Shown one piece after another: positions 7,074 through 18,582 of a DNA stretch of 64,000 bases (positions are counted from its first letter, which is position 1; every line of letters starts with the position of its first letter). The stretch covers positions 2,232,001 through 2,296,000 of the forward strand of contig NZ_CP062948.1 in NCBI RefSeq assembly GCF_014898175.1, given 5' to 3'. The DNA comes from Bifidobacterium lemurum (lineage in GTDB: Bacteria; Actinomycetota; Actinomycetes; Actinomycetales; Bifidobacteriaceae). The notes under the pieces were generated by a model. The model was given only the letters and a program-made list of their open reading frames with translations. It did not search any database and was not told where the DNA came from. The position numbers and the translations under genes were made by a program.

Positions 7074-7673
7074 ATGAGTAACGATACCTATCGCAGATTC
7101 GATCCGTGGCGTCCGTCGCCGGTCAAGGAGATTTCGCGCAAGCAGATCATCGAGACCCATTATTTCGACGTGGACCATGTCACCTACGAATCCAATCAGA
7201 TAGGCTCCTTCGAGCGTTATTTCATCCGCGAGAACAACGGCGAGACCGTGGCGGTGATCGCGCTGACGGAGGAGGGGATGATTCCGCTGGTGGAGCAGTA
7301 CCGTCTCGCGAACCACCGCTGGACTTTGGAGATCCCCGCCGGACACGCCAATCTGCCCAGCGAGCGTCCGATGGAGGTCGCCGCGCGCAAACTGGCGGAG
7401 GAGGCCGGATACGAGGCCGGCAAACTCACGCAGTTCGCCCGCTTTATGAACACGCCCGGCTATTCCACGCAGCATACGTCGGTGTTCTTCGCAACCGACC
7501 TCAAGCCGGTGTCCCGCACGCAGATCGGCCCGGAGACGCCCCGCTCGGACGTGCGTCTGGTCAGCATCGACGACGCCTACCAGATGGCGATCAACGGCAC
7601 CATCGTCGACGCCAAGTCCGTGGTCGCGATCATGAGGCTGAAGCTGGGCATCATCGACCATCTGGACGACTAA
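7074..7673 (+). CDS. NUDIX hydrolase, ADP-ribose pyrophosphatase type
   Basis: The 199-aa protein resembles the ADP-ribose pyrophosphatase branch: an N-terminal beta-sheet dimer domain, then EIPAGHANLP and a Nudix helix with RKLAEEAGY at about residues 110-120. The family hydrolyses ADP-ribose or related nucleoside diphosphate compounds to AMP and a phosphate ester. The usual REU of the Nudix box reads RKL here and the spacing before it is one residue longer, so activity may differ. AGAAGGAGG lies before the ATG at 7074; an upstream in-frame start has no such site. A TACAAT about 35 bases upstream could be a -10 box. Confidence 0.82.
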   Translation: MSNDTYRRFDPWRPSPVKEISRKQIIETHYFDVDHVTYESNQIGSFERYFIRENNGETVAVIALTEEGMIPLVEQYRLANHRWTLEIPAGHANLPSERPMEVAARKLAEEAGYEAGKLTQFARFMNTPGYSTQHTSVFFATDLKPVSRTQIGPETPRSDVRLVSIDDAYQMAINGTIVDAKSVVAIMRLKLGIIDHLDD

Positions 7674-7756
7674 TCCGACTTCGTGCGCGACACAGCGGCG
7701 GCGAGTACAGCACAGTTGGTATCATCATGCAAGTACTGATTTGGAAAGGGTAAGGT

Positions 7757-8535
7757 ATGACTGCAAGGAAGAAGTCTGACGAAGCGGATATGGCGCTGGA
7801 CGAGGTGCTCACAAGCGAGGAGCTTCAGGAGGCCGCCCGTCAGGACAGCGAACCCGCCGTCGTCTCCGGCAGCGGCGCTCATACCGTGGTCGTGGCCGAA
7901 GACGAGGCCGTGAACCGTATGGATCTGGTCGCCATGCTCGAGGACAACGGCTATGAGGTCGTCGGACAAGCCGCCAACGGTGAGGAGGCCGTCGAGCTGA
8001 CGCGCAAATTCCGCCCGGATGTGGTCTGCATGGATGTGAAGATGCCCCGTATGGACGGCATCGCCGCGGCCGGCGTGATCTGCGACGAGAACATCGCCCC
8101 CGTGGTGATGCTGACCGCCTTCTCCCAGACCGATCTGGTGAAGAAGGCCACCGGCGCCGGCGCCATGGCCTATGTGACCAAGCCGTATGAGGAATCCAAG
8201 CTGCTTCCCGCCATGGAGGTCGCCATCGGCCGTTTCGCCGAGATCAACGACCTGCTCGACAACGTCGAACGTGGCGAGCGTCAGCTCAGGAAGCCGAGCA
8301 GCAGCTGCGCGAGGTCGAAGAGAAGCTCAAGAAGGCCGAGGACACGCTGGAGGAGCGCAAGCTCGTCGACCGCGCCAAGGGCCTGCTGATGGACAAGGCC
8401 GACTTCTCCGAGCAGGGTGCCTTCCGCTGGATCCAGAAGACCTCCATGGACCAGCGCATCCCGAAGAAGCGTCTCGCCCAGGCCATCATCGCCAAGTACG
8501 GCGATCCCAAGCCGGCAGACGAGGATGAGCGCTGA
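7757..8535 (+). pseudogene. ANTAR-domain response regulator, frameshifted
   Basis: The first frame encodes a receiver domain (residues about 40-160, phospho-acceptor Asp in CMDVKMPRMDG, switch Lys in TKPYEE) and breaks off near 8280 into an Arg/Ser-rich nonsense tail ending at 8389. The other frame from about 8281 to 8535 encodes exactly what should follow: a coiled-coil linker and a complete ANTAR RNA-binding domain (LVDRAKGLLMDKADFSEQGA and onward). Restoring one base between GAGCG and TCAGCT rejoins them into about 259 residues. ANTAR regulators act by antitermination at paired RNA hexaloops. It may be a real pseudogene, a sequencing error or recoding. Its end overlaps polA by 11 nt. Confidence 0.85.
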
Positions 8536-11389
8536 TTTGACGATCCCCGACGGCGAATACCGGGGCACGCTGCTTGTCGTAGACGGCCACTCCCTGGCGT
8601 TCCGCGCCTTCTACGGTCTGCCGGCGGAGAATTTCACCACCGACGCGGGCCAACCGACCAATGCGGTGTGGGGTTTCGCAACCATGCTCTCCCAGGTGGT
8701 CGAGGCCGAGAAGCCCGACCACCTGGCCGTCGCCTTCGATGTGAAGGGCGGCACATTCCGCAACGACATGCTGCCCCAATACAAGGGCACGCGTGAGGCA
8801 GCTCCTGAGGAGCTGCTCAGTCAGCTTCCGCTGATCCAACGCATGCTCACCGCGTTGGGCGTCACCTACATCGAGTGTCCCGGTTATGAGGGCGACGATG
8901 TGATCGGCACGCTGGCCACCATGGGCGAACGATCCGGATACCGCACTTTGGTGCTTTCCGGAGACCGCGACGCCTTCCAGCTGGTCGACGAGCACATCAC
9001 CGTGCTGTATCCCGGTCATCATTTCAAAGACCTCAAGCGCATGACGCCTGAGGCCGTGATGGAGAAGTACAAGGTCGCGCCGCAACAGTATCCCGATCTG
9101 GCGGCGTTGCGCGGCGAAACCGCCGACAACATCCCCGGGGTGCCGGGCGTGGGCGACGGGTTCGCGGCCAAATGGATCAACCAGTACGGCTCGCTGGATG
9201 AGATCGTCGCGCACGCCGACGAAATCGGCGGCAAGAAAGGCGAGGCCCTGCGCGGCCACATCGACCAAGTGCTGCTCAACCGCAAGGTGAACGCGCTGGT
9301 GCGGGACATCGATCTGGGACTGACCATCGATGACCTGTCTTTCGGTTCCGTCGACGCCGGTCAGGTGGAATCGCTGTTCAAGGAGATGCAGTTCGGCGTC
9401 CGCACCAAGAACAAGGTGCTGAGAACCTTCAACGGGGGAGTCGTCCCGAACCACGCCTCCGCCGCCGCAGCCGAACCCGACGACGCTCCGAAGCTGCCGC
9501 AGGGCACGCGCGTGTCCACGGCCGCGGAATTCGACGCATGGGCAAGCGCCCGCGGCGTCGACGCGACGGCTCCGGTCGGCCCCGAAGCCGTCGAATCCGT
9601 GGATATCGCCCGTCTGGGAATTCCTGACCTGTCCGCCCGCTGCAATGGCGCGCTGGAGAACTCATGGACGCTGTACGTCGAGGGCACGTCGAAACCCGGC
9701 GATGTCACGGCCGAAACATTGCTGCTGATGCGCGGCGACCAGGCCGCGATCATCGACCTGCCGTGCGATGGCGAGCTGCGCGTCCATATCCAGAACCTGC
9801 TCGACGCGGCGCATGCCTCCACGGTGGTGCACGGCTTCAAAGAGCAGCTGCACCTGCTGCATGCCGCGGGACTGAACCTTCGCGACCCGCTGATGGACAC
9901 CAAGCTGGCCGGATACCTCATCGTTCCCGACTTCCACGCCGACACGCTGGAACACGCCGCCGCGCGCTTCCTCGACATCACCGTGGAACGGCACGAGGAG
10001 GCCACACAAGGCGAGTTGGACTTCGGAGACGATCCCGGCACGGACGAGTCCCGCTCCGACGACCGTCTGCTCACCCACCTCGCGCTGGTGCGCGATCTGG
10101 CGGCGACCCTGGCCCCGCGTCTGGACGAGCGCGAGCAGTATGGACTGATGGAGGCGTTGGAGATCCCCGTCTCCCGGGTTCTGCAGCGTATGGAGGAACT
10201 CGGCGCCACCGTGGACATCGCCAGACTGACCGGCATGCACGAGCAGTTCTCGGCCGAAGCGAACCAGGCGCAGGAGATCGCCTGGGACTGCGCCGGTACG
10301 CGGGTGAATCTGCAAAGCCCCAAACAGCTGGCGAAGGTGCTGTATGAGGATCTGGAACTCAAACCCACCAAACGCACCAAATCCGGCTCGTACACGACCA
10401 ACGCGGCCGTGCTGCAGGAACTGTACGTCAAATCCGCAAGCGAAGGCAACGAGCGGGCCAGCGGATTCCTCGGCGCGCTGCTGCGGCATCGCGAAACCAA
10501 CAAGCTCAAGCAGATCGTCGCCACGCTGATCGACGCGACGAACCGCAGGGACGGACGCATCCACACCACCTTCGAACAGACCGTGGCCGCGACGGGCCGG
10601 TTGAGCTCCGTGGACCCGAACCTGCAGAACATCCCCAACCGCAACGCCGCAGGCCGTGAGATCCGCTCCGCCTTCGTGCCCGGCGAAGGTTACGAATCGC
10701 TGATGAGCTGCGACTATTCGCAGGTCGAGCTGCGCATCATGGCGCATCTTTCCGGCGACGAGGCGCTGATCGAGGCGTTCAGATCCGGCGCGGACTTCCA
10801 CAAGTACGTGGCCAGCCTCGTCTACGCGGTGCCGATGGAGTCGATCACCGCCGACCAGCGCAGCCACGTGAAGGCGATGAGCTACGGTCTGGCGTACGGT
10901 CTGAGCACCTACGGCCTCTCCCAGCAGCTGCACATCCGTCCCAGCGAGGCGGACGTGCTGAAGGAGAAGTATTTCGCGACCTTCGGCAAAGTGCACGACT
11001 ATCTGGAATCCCTGGTGGAGACCGCACGCGACAAAGGCTATACGGAGACGATGTTCGGCCGCAGGCGCTATTTCCCCGCGCTGACCGCCCTGAACCGCAC
11101 CGCCCGCGAGGCCGCGGAGCGCGCAGCCCTGAACGCGCCCATCCAAGGCTCCGCCGCGGACATCATGAAAATCGCGATGATCCGCGCCGACCACGCCTTG
11201 CATGAGCATGGCCTCGCCAGCCGCGTCATCCTGCAGATCCACGACGAACTCGTGGTGGAGATCGCCCCCGGGGAAAGCGAACAGGTCTCCCGCCTGATCA
11301 GCGAAGCCATGGAACACGCTGTGGAGCTGGCGGTGCCGTTGGACGTTTCGACGGGCGTCGGCGCCGACTGGCAGCTCGCCGCGCACTGA
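8525..11389 (+). CDS. polA: DNA polymerase I
   Basis: This 954-aa protein fills gaps, removes primers and acts in excision repair. Residues about 10-300 are the 5'-nuclease domain (LLVVDGHSLAFRAFYG, ECPGYEGDDVIGTLA, LSGDRDAFQLV). A degenerate 3'-5' exonuclease-like region follows, where the proofreading acidic residues are not apparent, as in other actinobacterial enzymes. The C-terminal polymerase has motif A (DYSQVELRIMAHLSGDE), motif B (RSHVKAMSYGLAYG) and motif C (QIHDELVVE). The start at 8525 overlaps the ANTAR reading frame. Length is normal for the family. Confidence 0.96.
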   Translation: MSADLTIPDGEYRGTLLVVDGHSLAFRAFYGLPAENFTTDAGQPTNAVWGFATMLSQVVEAEKPDHLAVAFDVKGGTFRNDMLPQYKGTREAAPEELLSQLPLIQRMLTALGVTYIECPGYEGDDVIGTLATMGERSGYRTLVLSGDRDAFQLVDEHITVLYPGHHFKDLKRMTPEAVMEKYKVAPQQYPDLAALRGETADNIPGVPGVGDGFAAKWINQYGSLDEIVAHADEIGGKKGEALRGHIDQVLLNRKVNALVRDIDLGLTIDDLSFGSVDAGQVESLFKEMQFGVRTKNKVLRTFNGGVVPNHASAAAAEPDDAPKLPQGTRVSTAAEFDAWASARGVDATAPVGPEAVESVDIARLGIPDLSARCNGALENSWTLYVEGTSKPGDVTAETLLLMRGDQAAIIDLPCDGELRVHIQNLLDAAHASTVVHGFKEQLHLLHAAGLNLRDPLMDTKLAGYLIVPDFHADTLEHAAARFLDITVERHEEATQGELDFGDDPGTDESRSDDRLLTHLALVRDLAATLAPRLDEREQYGLMEALEIPVSRVLQRMEELGATVDIARLTGMHEQFSAEANQAQEIAWDCAGTRVNLQSPKQLAKVLYEDLELKPTKRTKSGSYTTNAAVLQELYVKSASEGNERASGFLGALLRHRETNKLKQIVATLIDATNRRDGRIHTTFEQTVAATGRLSSVDPNLQNIPNRNAAGREIRSAFVPGEGYESLMSCDYSQVELRIMAHLSGDEALIEAFRSGADFHKYVASLVYAVPMESITADQRSHVKAMSYGLAYGLSTYGLSQQLHIRPSEADVLKEKYFATFGKVHDYLESLVETARDKGYTETMFGRRRYFPALTALNRTAREAAERAALNAPIQGSAADIMKIAMIRADHALHEHGLASRVILQIHDELVVEIAPGESEQVSRLISEAMEHAVELAVPLDVSTGVGADWQLAAH

Positions 11390-11470
11390 CGATCGTCGCC
11401 TATGGCGGACGAGCCTAAGGATGGGCCCGCCTGTCACAGGCGACATACGCACACTCGAGAAGGAGGACAT

Positions 11471-12385
11471 ATGCCGAATCTCAAGCAAGTCGTCGACGTG
11501 CTGGAAACGCTCTACCCATTGCGCTACGCCGAGGAGTGGGACGAGCCCGGCCTGATCGTGGGCGATCTGACACGCGAGGTGCGTCGCGTCGCGTTCGCTG
11601 CCGACCCCACCTGGGCCATCGTCGAACAGGCCGTCGACTGGCGGGCCGACCTGCTGATCACCCATCACCCGCTGTTCTTCCGCTCTGTGCATGAGGTGTC
11701 GGGACTGGGATTCCGCGGCGAAATCGTGCGCACGCTGAACACCAACGGCTGCGCGCTGTGGGTGGGGCACACCAACGCCGACGCCGCCCATCGCGGCGTG
11801 GGACAGGCGGCCGCCGACCTGTTCGGTCTGGTCGACCAGCGTCCGCTGACGCCCATCGACGATCCCTCATCCGAGCATCCCGTCGGATTGGGACGCATAG
11901 GCCGTCTGCCTGAAACCATGCGATTGCGCGACTTCGCGCAACGGGTGTTCGACGCGCTGCCCATGCGCACCGCCTACGGCATCCAGATCTGCGGTGATGA
12001 CGACGCGCCAGTGAACACCGTGGCCGTGCTGCCCGGCTCCGGAGACTCGCTGTTCGACGAGGTGCGCGCTTCGGGCGTGGACGTGTACGTGACCAGCGAC
12101 CTTCGCCACCATCCGGTCACCGACGCCATCGAACAGGCGCGCTACGAGGCCCGCATGCGAGGGCGGGGCATCGCCTTGGGACAGGGCGACGAGGGCGACG
12201 TGCAGGTGCGCCCGATGTTCATCAACACCCCGCACGCGGCCATCGAATCGATGTGGTTCCATTACGCGATCGAAGACGTGCCCGCCGCCGTCGCACGGGC
12301 GACGGGGGAGCGGGTCGAAACCAACTGGCTGCGGGACAACACCGACCCGTGGACCCGCGTCATCACCGCCGGCGAGACGCGCTGA
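11471..12385 (+). CDS. NIF3-family dinuclear metal protein (YbgI/YqfO type)
   Basis: This 304-aa protein has the paired-histidine motif LITHHPLFF (about residues 62-70), GHTNADA, and TSDLRHHPVTD near 210, which fit the NIF3 metal-binding core. The family forms hexameric toroids; the label 'GTP cyclohydrolase type 2' is often applied but the physiological substrate is uncertain. GAAGGAGGA immediately before the ATG at 11471 fixes the start. It lies 80 bp after polA and just before a NUDIX gene, probably in one transcript. Confidence 0.85.
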   Translation: MPNLKQVVDVLETLYPLRYAEEWDEPGLIVGDLTREVRRVAFAADPTWAIVEQAVDWRADLLITHHPLFFRSVHEVSGLGFRGEIVRTLNTNGCALWVGHTNADAAHRGVGQAAADLFGLVDQRPLTPIDDPSSEHPVGLGRIGRLPETMRLRDFAQRVFDALPMRTAYGIQICGDDDAPVNTVAVLPGSGDSLFDEVRASGVDVYVTSDLRHHPVTDAIEQARYEARMRGRGIALGQGDEGDVQVRPMFINTPHAAIESMWFHYAIEDVPAAVARATGERVETNWLRDNTDPWTRVITAGETR

Positions 12386-12407
12386 GCACGACCGGAAAGA
12401 GACGACC

Positions 12408-13177
12408 ATGACGCTACGGACGAACGGCGACCACCATAACGAAACGCCATCCCGCATCGCCATGCCAAGCGGCCGCGACGGGGCTGCGGAATCGGAGCGG
12501 ACGGCCGATGAAGGAGGCCTTGGCGTCATCGACATGACGGTCCCTGCAGTGGTGGAATCCAGCGAAACCGTCTACCGCGGCGCCGTGTTCCGCATCGACG
12601 ATATGACCATCGCGCTGACCGACCGGCGCGGCGGGCGTCATACGATCCGCCGCCAGGTGATGCGGCACGCGCCCTGCGTGGTCCTGCTGGTGCATGACAC
12701 GGCCACCGACCGATACCTGCTCGAACGCGAATACCGCGCGGGCAGCGACCTGTTCGCCTACGGACTGCCCGCGGGACTGATGGACGGCGGCGAGGAACCG
12801 ATGGCCGCGGCGATGCGCGAACTCGCCGAAGAGACCGGCGTGGTGCCGGACGAGCGCGAACTGAAGGTCGACCGCGTGGGCGCGTTCTACTCGTCCGAAG
12901 GCATGGCCGACGAACTGGCCCACATCATGGTGCTCCATCTGGGCGCGTGGCGTCAGGAGGAACGGCGGTTCGACGGCGACGAATACGTGGAATCGTCCTG
13001 GGTGAGCTGGCGTGATCTGCTCGCCACACGCGTCACCTCATCCAACGGCATGATCGCCATCCAACACGAAGCCCTACGCCGGCTACGCGACGCCTCCGCG
13101 CGCGCCGACGCCTCATACGACACCCACAACATTCCCGAACGGCCACGCCCGGCCGAGGAAGGTGCGATACTGGAATA

Positions 13178-13178
<1 letters not shown>
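12408..13178 (+). CDS. NUDIX hydrolase
   Basis: This protein of up to 256 aa has a perfect Nudix box: G-x5-E-x7-REL-A-EE-TG at about residues 125-147, preceded by a PAG-type beta turn (YGLPAGLMDGGEE). This resembles the ADP-ribose/GDP-mannose pyrophosphatase branch. The first 42 residues are polar and poorly conserved in look. An alternative ATG at 12534 exists, with AGGAGG about 16 bases away, so the start is uncertain. The stop codon shares one base with the glgX ATG, implying translational coupling. Confidence 0.82.
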
Positions 13179-15319
<2,141 letters not shown>

Positions 15320-15434
15320 GCGACGACGCGGCGGCGGTTGTGGTGCTCGCCGCGTTTGCCGTGTTTTGTCGTGTTTGTCATGTTTGTCGTGTTCGTCACG
15401 TTCGGGATTGGGCACCCGACGTGTCGGACGATTC

Positions 15435-15479
15435 GTGAGGGCCGAACCGTAAGAGACGTTCTTGTGGTTCGGCCCTCAC
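15435..15479. repeat. 14-bp perfect inverted repeat after glgX
   Basis: The arms 15435-15448 and 15466-15479 are exactly complementary (GTGAGGGCCGAACC and its reverse complement) with a 17-base spacer that can itself pair partly (AAGA/TCTT). No T-run follows on either strand, so it is not a standard terminator. Just upstream (15361-15411) a 9-bp motif GTGTTTGTC recurs imperfectly four to five times. No gene is recognised from 15320 to 16095. Confidence 0.6.
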
Positions 15480-15541
15480 ATGACTCGACATTGATTGATT
15501 ATGCGGATGAGGCTACGGGCAAGGAGACTTGCCGCTTGTTT

Positions 15542-15690
15542 CGGGCGGTCGCGAACGGATCTCGTGCGGTTCCAAACGGTTTCGGGCGGTTCTATATCGT
15601 CTTGGGCGGTTACCAGTGTCCTCGGGCGGTTTTAAATAGCTTCGGGCGGTCTCAAACGGTTTGGGGCGGTTGCGGATCATTACGGGCGGT
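15542..15690 (+). repeat. Eight-copy 20-bp phased GGGCGGT array
   Basis: A core CGGGCGGT ends at 15549, 15570, 15590, 15610, 15630, 15650, 15670 and 15690: one 21-bp step and then exact 20-bp steps. The rest of each unit varies, but several units carry AAACGG or GAACGG near the midpoint (AAACGGT ending at 15580 and 15660), giving a 10-bp sub-period of one helical turn. Because 20 is not a multiple of three, it is not a coding repeat. It looks like a phased protein-binding array. Confidence 0.75.
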
Positions 15691-15817
15691 TACGCTACAG
15701 TGAAATCCGCCGTTATGGGACGGGCGAGAGCGAACCGGATTCGAAGAAAATGGCGGAATTTCAACGTTTTTGTCATGTGTGCAACATGAACGAGTCGTCT
15801 CCATCTCAGATGCCCAG

Positions 15818-15865
15818 CCGCCCGAAGCGATTTAAAACCGCCCGAGAACACTGAAAACCGCCCGA
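15818..15865 (-). repeat. Three-copy 20-bp array in opposite orientation
   Basis: The complementary core CCGCCCGA occurs at 15818-15825, 15838-15845 and 15858-15865, again exactly 20 bp apart. Read on the minus strand the middle unit (TCGGGCGGTTTTAAAT) nearly matches the plus-strand unit at 15621-15637. About 127 bp separate the two arrays, which therefore face each other. Confidence 0.75.
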
Positions 15866-16095
15866 ATCCATTGGGTGTGGCTCCGTTTAAAACGTGTTTC
15901 TTTCCGTAGCGGGAATTGCCGACGTGGGATGTCGTGTGGCGAGTCGTGTGTTGCCGGAGCTGAGGATGAAGGGAATCGGGCAACTGACAACCTCATCGAG
16001 GTGTGAACGCCCCGAACAATATGCCCGATGTGTGCCCGATGACGGAAACCCGAAGAAACAGAAAGCCAGAAACGTTGGAATTCCAACGGTTTCGG

Positions 16096-16169
16096 TCGGG
16101 CTGACAGGATTTGAACCTGCGACATCCTGCTCCCAAAGCAGGCGCGCTACCAAACTGCGCCACAGCCCG
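16096..16169 (-). tRNA. tRNA-Pro (anticodon TGG)
   Basis: A 74-nt cloverleaf read on the minus strand has acceptor CGGGCTG/CAGCCCG, an anticodon stem CCTGC/GCAGG with loop TTTGGGA, and T-arm GCAGG/CCTGT closing on TTCAAAT. The discriminator is A. CCA is not encoded. Confidence 0.93.
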
Positions 16170-16278
16170 TTCGTGCCGCACCACGTACGGCACAAGGAAC
16201 CATTGTAGCGGATGTTTGGACGAGGACACGGGTACAATGGACGACCGTCACCACCCGTATGCGGAAAGGAGAGGAAGC

Positions 16279-17460
16279 ATGGGCCGTCATCAGCGCGTCG
16301 AAACCGCGGGCCTCATCTCCTTTCTGATCTGCGCGGTGGCCTCCTACGCGGCGATGAACATCTATCTCTCCTATGCGCCGGCCATCTGGCAGGTCACGCA
16401 ACGCCGGTTCATGGTGTGTTCGGGCATCGTCGCGGCCTGCGGCGTCATCTCCTTCTGCGTCGGATACGCGCGCCAATCGCATTCCTGGAGTCTGAAGAAC
16501 GGCTGGTTCACGCCGATCCGCCGGGTGTTCGAGATCCTCGCGCTGTCCGTCGTGTACGCGGCGACGATTTTCCTCTCGTCCTTCGCGCTGATCAACGCGG
16601 TGAACGAGATGATGGGAGTCACGATGTTCGCCGGCTACCTGCCCGCCGCATGCGCGGGATTCTCCGGCGTGGTCGGCTACATGACCTTCGTGCAGGCGGA
16701 GCTGATGAACGCGAAAACCATCGCCTCGCTGCTGCCGTTCTTCGTGATCTCCGGCGTATGCACGGCCGGACTGACCACCGACGATCCGGAATGGTACTAC
16801 TGGAATTTCTCCCGGCTGGGGGACAGCACCACCTTCGCCGCGCGCATGTTCAACTCCACATTGATGCTCGCCGGCACCTGCGTGATCATCGTCAGCTACT
16901 TCGCCGTCTCCGAACTCATCACCACCGAACGTCTGCAACGCATGTGGCACCAGCGCCACCACCGCGACGCGGACGGCAAACCCGTCTGGGAGATCAAGCA
17001 TTTCCGCGTGCGCATCGTCATCCTGTCGGTGCTGCTCACGCTCTCCGGACTGGCGTTCATCGGCATCGGCGTGTTTCGCTACACACCGCATAAAACGATT
17101 CATAACTTCTTCGCCAAAGGTCTGCCCGTGCTGATGCTGGTGCTGTTCCTGCTGCTGCCATGGCTGGCGCCACGCCTGTCGAAGGCGATGGCCGTGGTCT
17201 CCGACCTGAGTCTGCTCGTATGCGCGGGACTGTGGGCCAACATGATCATGGGGCACGACACGCTCACCAACGTCGAAGCCGTGGCGGGCATGCTGTTCCT
17301 CGGCTGGTTCATCGTGTTCTCGCGGCAGATCGCCGCCATCGAGGCCGACCGCGTCCAAGCGCAGCTGTTGCACGCGCAGGCCTTGGATGGCGGACTCAAC
17401 GAGCCGGACGGCGTCGACGCCATCGAAGCCGTCGAGTCGCGCATCGCCTCCGACCGATGA
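16279..17460 (+). CDS. Polytopic membrane protein, unknown function
   Basis: This 393-aa protein has about nine to ten hydrophobic helices spread along its length: first near residues 9-30, then about 45-65, 85-107, 115-135, 145-165, 195-220, 250-275, 285-305, 310-325 and 330-350. A hydrophilic basic loop (WHQRHHRDADGK) lies at about 228-240. I recognise no transporter signature. The ATG at 16279 follows GGAAAGGAGAGG. It is divergent from tRNA-Pro and monocistronic. Confidence 0.75.
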   Translation: MGRHQRVETAGLISFLICAVASYAAMNIYLSYAPAIWQVTQRRFMVCSGIVAACGVISFCVGYARQSHSWSLKNGWFTPIRRVFEILALSVVYAATIFLSSFALINAVNEMMGVTMFAGYLPAACAGFSGVVGYMTFVQAELMNAKTIASLLPFFVISGVCTAGLTTDDPEWYYWNFSRLGDSTTFAARMFNSTLMLAGTCVIIVSYFAVSELITTERLQRMWHQRHHRDADGKPVWEIKHFRVRIVILSVLLTLSGLAFIGIGVFRYTPHKTIHNFFAKGLPVLMLVLFLLLPWLAPRLSKAMAVVSDLSLLVCAGLWANMIMGHDTLTNVEAVAGMLFLGWFIVFSRQIAAIEADRVQAQLLHAQALDGGLNEPDGVDAIEAVESRIASDR

Positions 17461-17589
17461 CTTTCCGCCATCCACATACCGCGACACCCCAGTGGATTCA
17501 TGGAGGATGCGTTATAGTGAATAACGGCGTGTTTTCAAGGAAAACAGCCTAAAGATTACGTATGCGAGTGTCGAATCAGGGAGGGTGAT

Positions 17590-18519
17590 GTGCGATACGG
17601 CAAGCAGGACGAGCTGATCAGCGAGGCGGATATCGAGGAGTTGTTCGCCAATCCGGTCATGCCCGCGTCTTTTGACCGACTCGTCGCGCCGAGACCCCTG
17701 CCGAAGCGACCATTGAAATGGCCGGTTTTCGTCGTGCCCGCGGCCATCGTGGTGATCGCGGCGCTGGTGTTCGTCATGGTGGTGCGGCCGTTCAGCTCCG
17801 TGCGTGCGGCGCATTACGCGCAGGCGTCGCAACTGACGTCAACGATGAGCGAAAGCTACGTGGAGACCTCGACCGCGTTCACCAACGCGTATTCGTTCCT
17901 GTACAGCAACGAGATCGATCCGACCACGGTCGACGCCACTGAGCTGACCTCGACGGTGAAGACCTTCGACGAGCAGGTGGACGACTTCGCCGACGCCCGC
18001 GCGATGAGCGATCAGGACGTGGCCAGCGCCTACGCCAATTTCCAACGCCAGGCCAAGCAATACGTCAAGCTGATGAACGCGCTCGCCGATTCCGCCGGCA
18101 CGCTGGCGCAGTCCTCCGCGGTATGCGTGGAGACGCCGACGGTCGCCGAGGGGGATTCGGATTATTACGAGCAGTATGAGACCTATATCGCGAACTGCCG
18201 GTCGAATGTGGAGGCTCTGACGCAATCCGAAGCGTCCGTTCTTCAGGAATACGCGTCCACCACCGTGCAGAATCTGGATCAGATGACCTCGATCATCAAC
18301 CAGATGCGAACGATCGGCGATTTCTCCACGGCGACCAGCGCCGAATATCAGGAACTTTCCGCGCTGGCGGACCAACTGATCGACCTTGACACCGGATACG
18401 GCGCGTTGAACGATTTCCAGGTCGATCTGCAACAGGCCGTGGAGAATGTGAACCCCATGGAGATGCTGCAGGAGCTGAACACCCTGCTGGGCGACAAATA
18501 TCAGGAAAAGAGCGCATGA
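17590..18519 (+). CDS. Single-pass membrane protein with helical extracellular domain
   Basis: The protein has 309 aa from a GTG start with GGGAGGG upstream. A cytoplasmic N-terminus of about 40 residues precedes one transmembrane helix at about 41-62. The remaining 245 residues are Ala/Thr/Gln-rich and predicted helical, with two Cys (in AVCVETP and ANCRSN) that could form a disulfide outside the cell. No catalytic motif. It lies 63 bp before aroA and might be cotranscribed with it; the functional link is unknown. Confidence 0.72.
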   Translation: MRYGKQDELISEADIEELFANPVMPASFDRLVAPRPLPKRPLKWPVFVVPAAIVVIAALVFVMVVRPFSSVRAAHYAQASQLTSTMSESYVETSTAFTNAYSFLYSNEIDPTTVDATELTSTVKTFDEQVDDFADARAMSDQDVASAYANFQRQAKQYVKLMNALADSAGTLAQSSAVCVETPTVAEGDSDYYEQYETYIANCRSNVEALTQSEASVLQEYASTTVQNLDQMTSIINQMRTIGDFSTATSAEYQELSALADQLIDLDTGYGALNDFQVDLQQAVENVNPMEMLQELNTLLGDKYQEKSA

Positions 18520-18582
18520 CGGCGGGTCGACCGCCCGACCGACGACACAAACCGCGATCCCACGACGGAGGACCATATCGAG

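Noticed and set aside
9662..11791. 709-codon open frame on the minus strand opposite polA
   Set aside because: It is antisense to clearly conserved polymerase motifs, has His/Arg/Gly/Val-rich composition typical of GC-rich antisense frames, and runs over the gap to the next gene.
15338..15703. 121-codon protein across the repeat array
   Set aside because: The repeat period of 20 is not codon-compatible, there is no ribosome binding site and the translation is Arg/Gly-rich nonsense.
15542..15865. CRISPR array
   Set aside because: The conserved core is only about 8-10 bp with 10-12 bp variable parts, far shorter than CRISPR repeats and spacers, and no cas genes are near.
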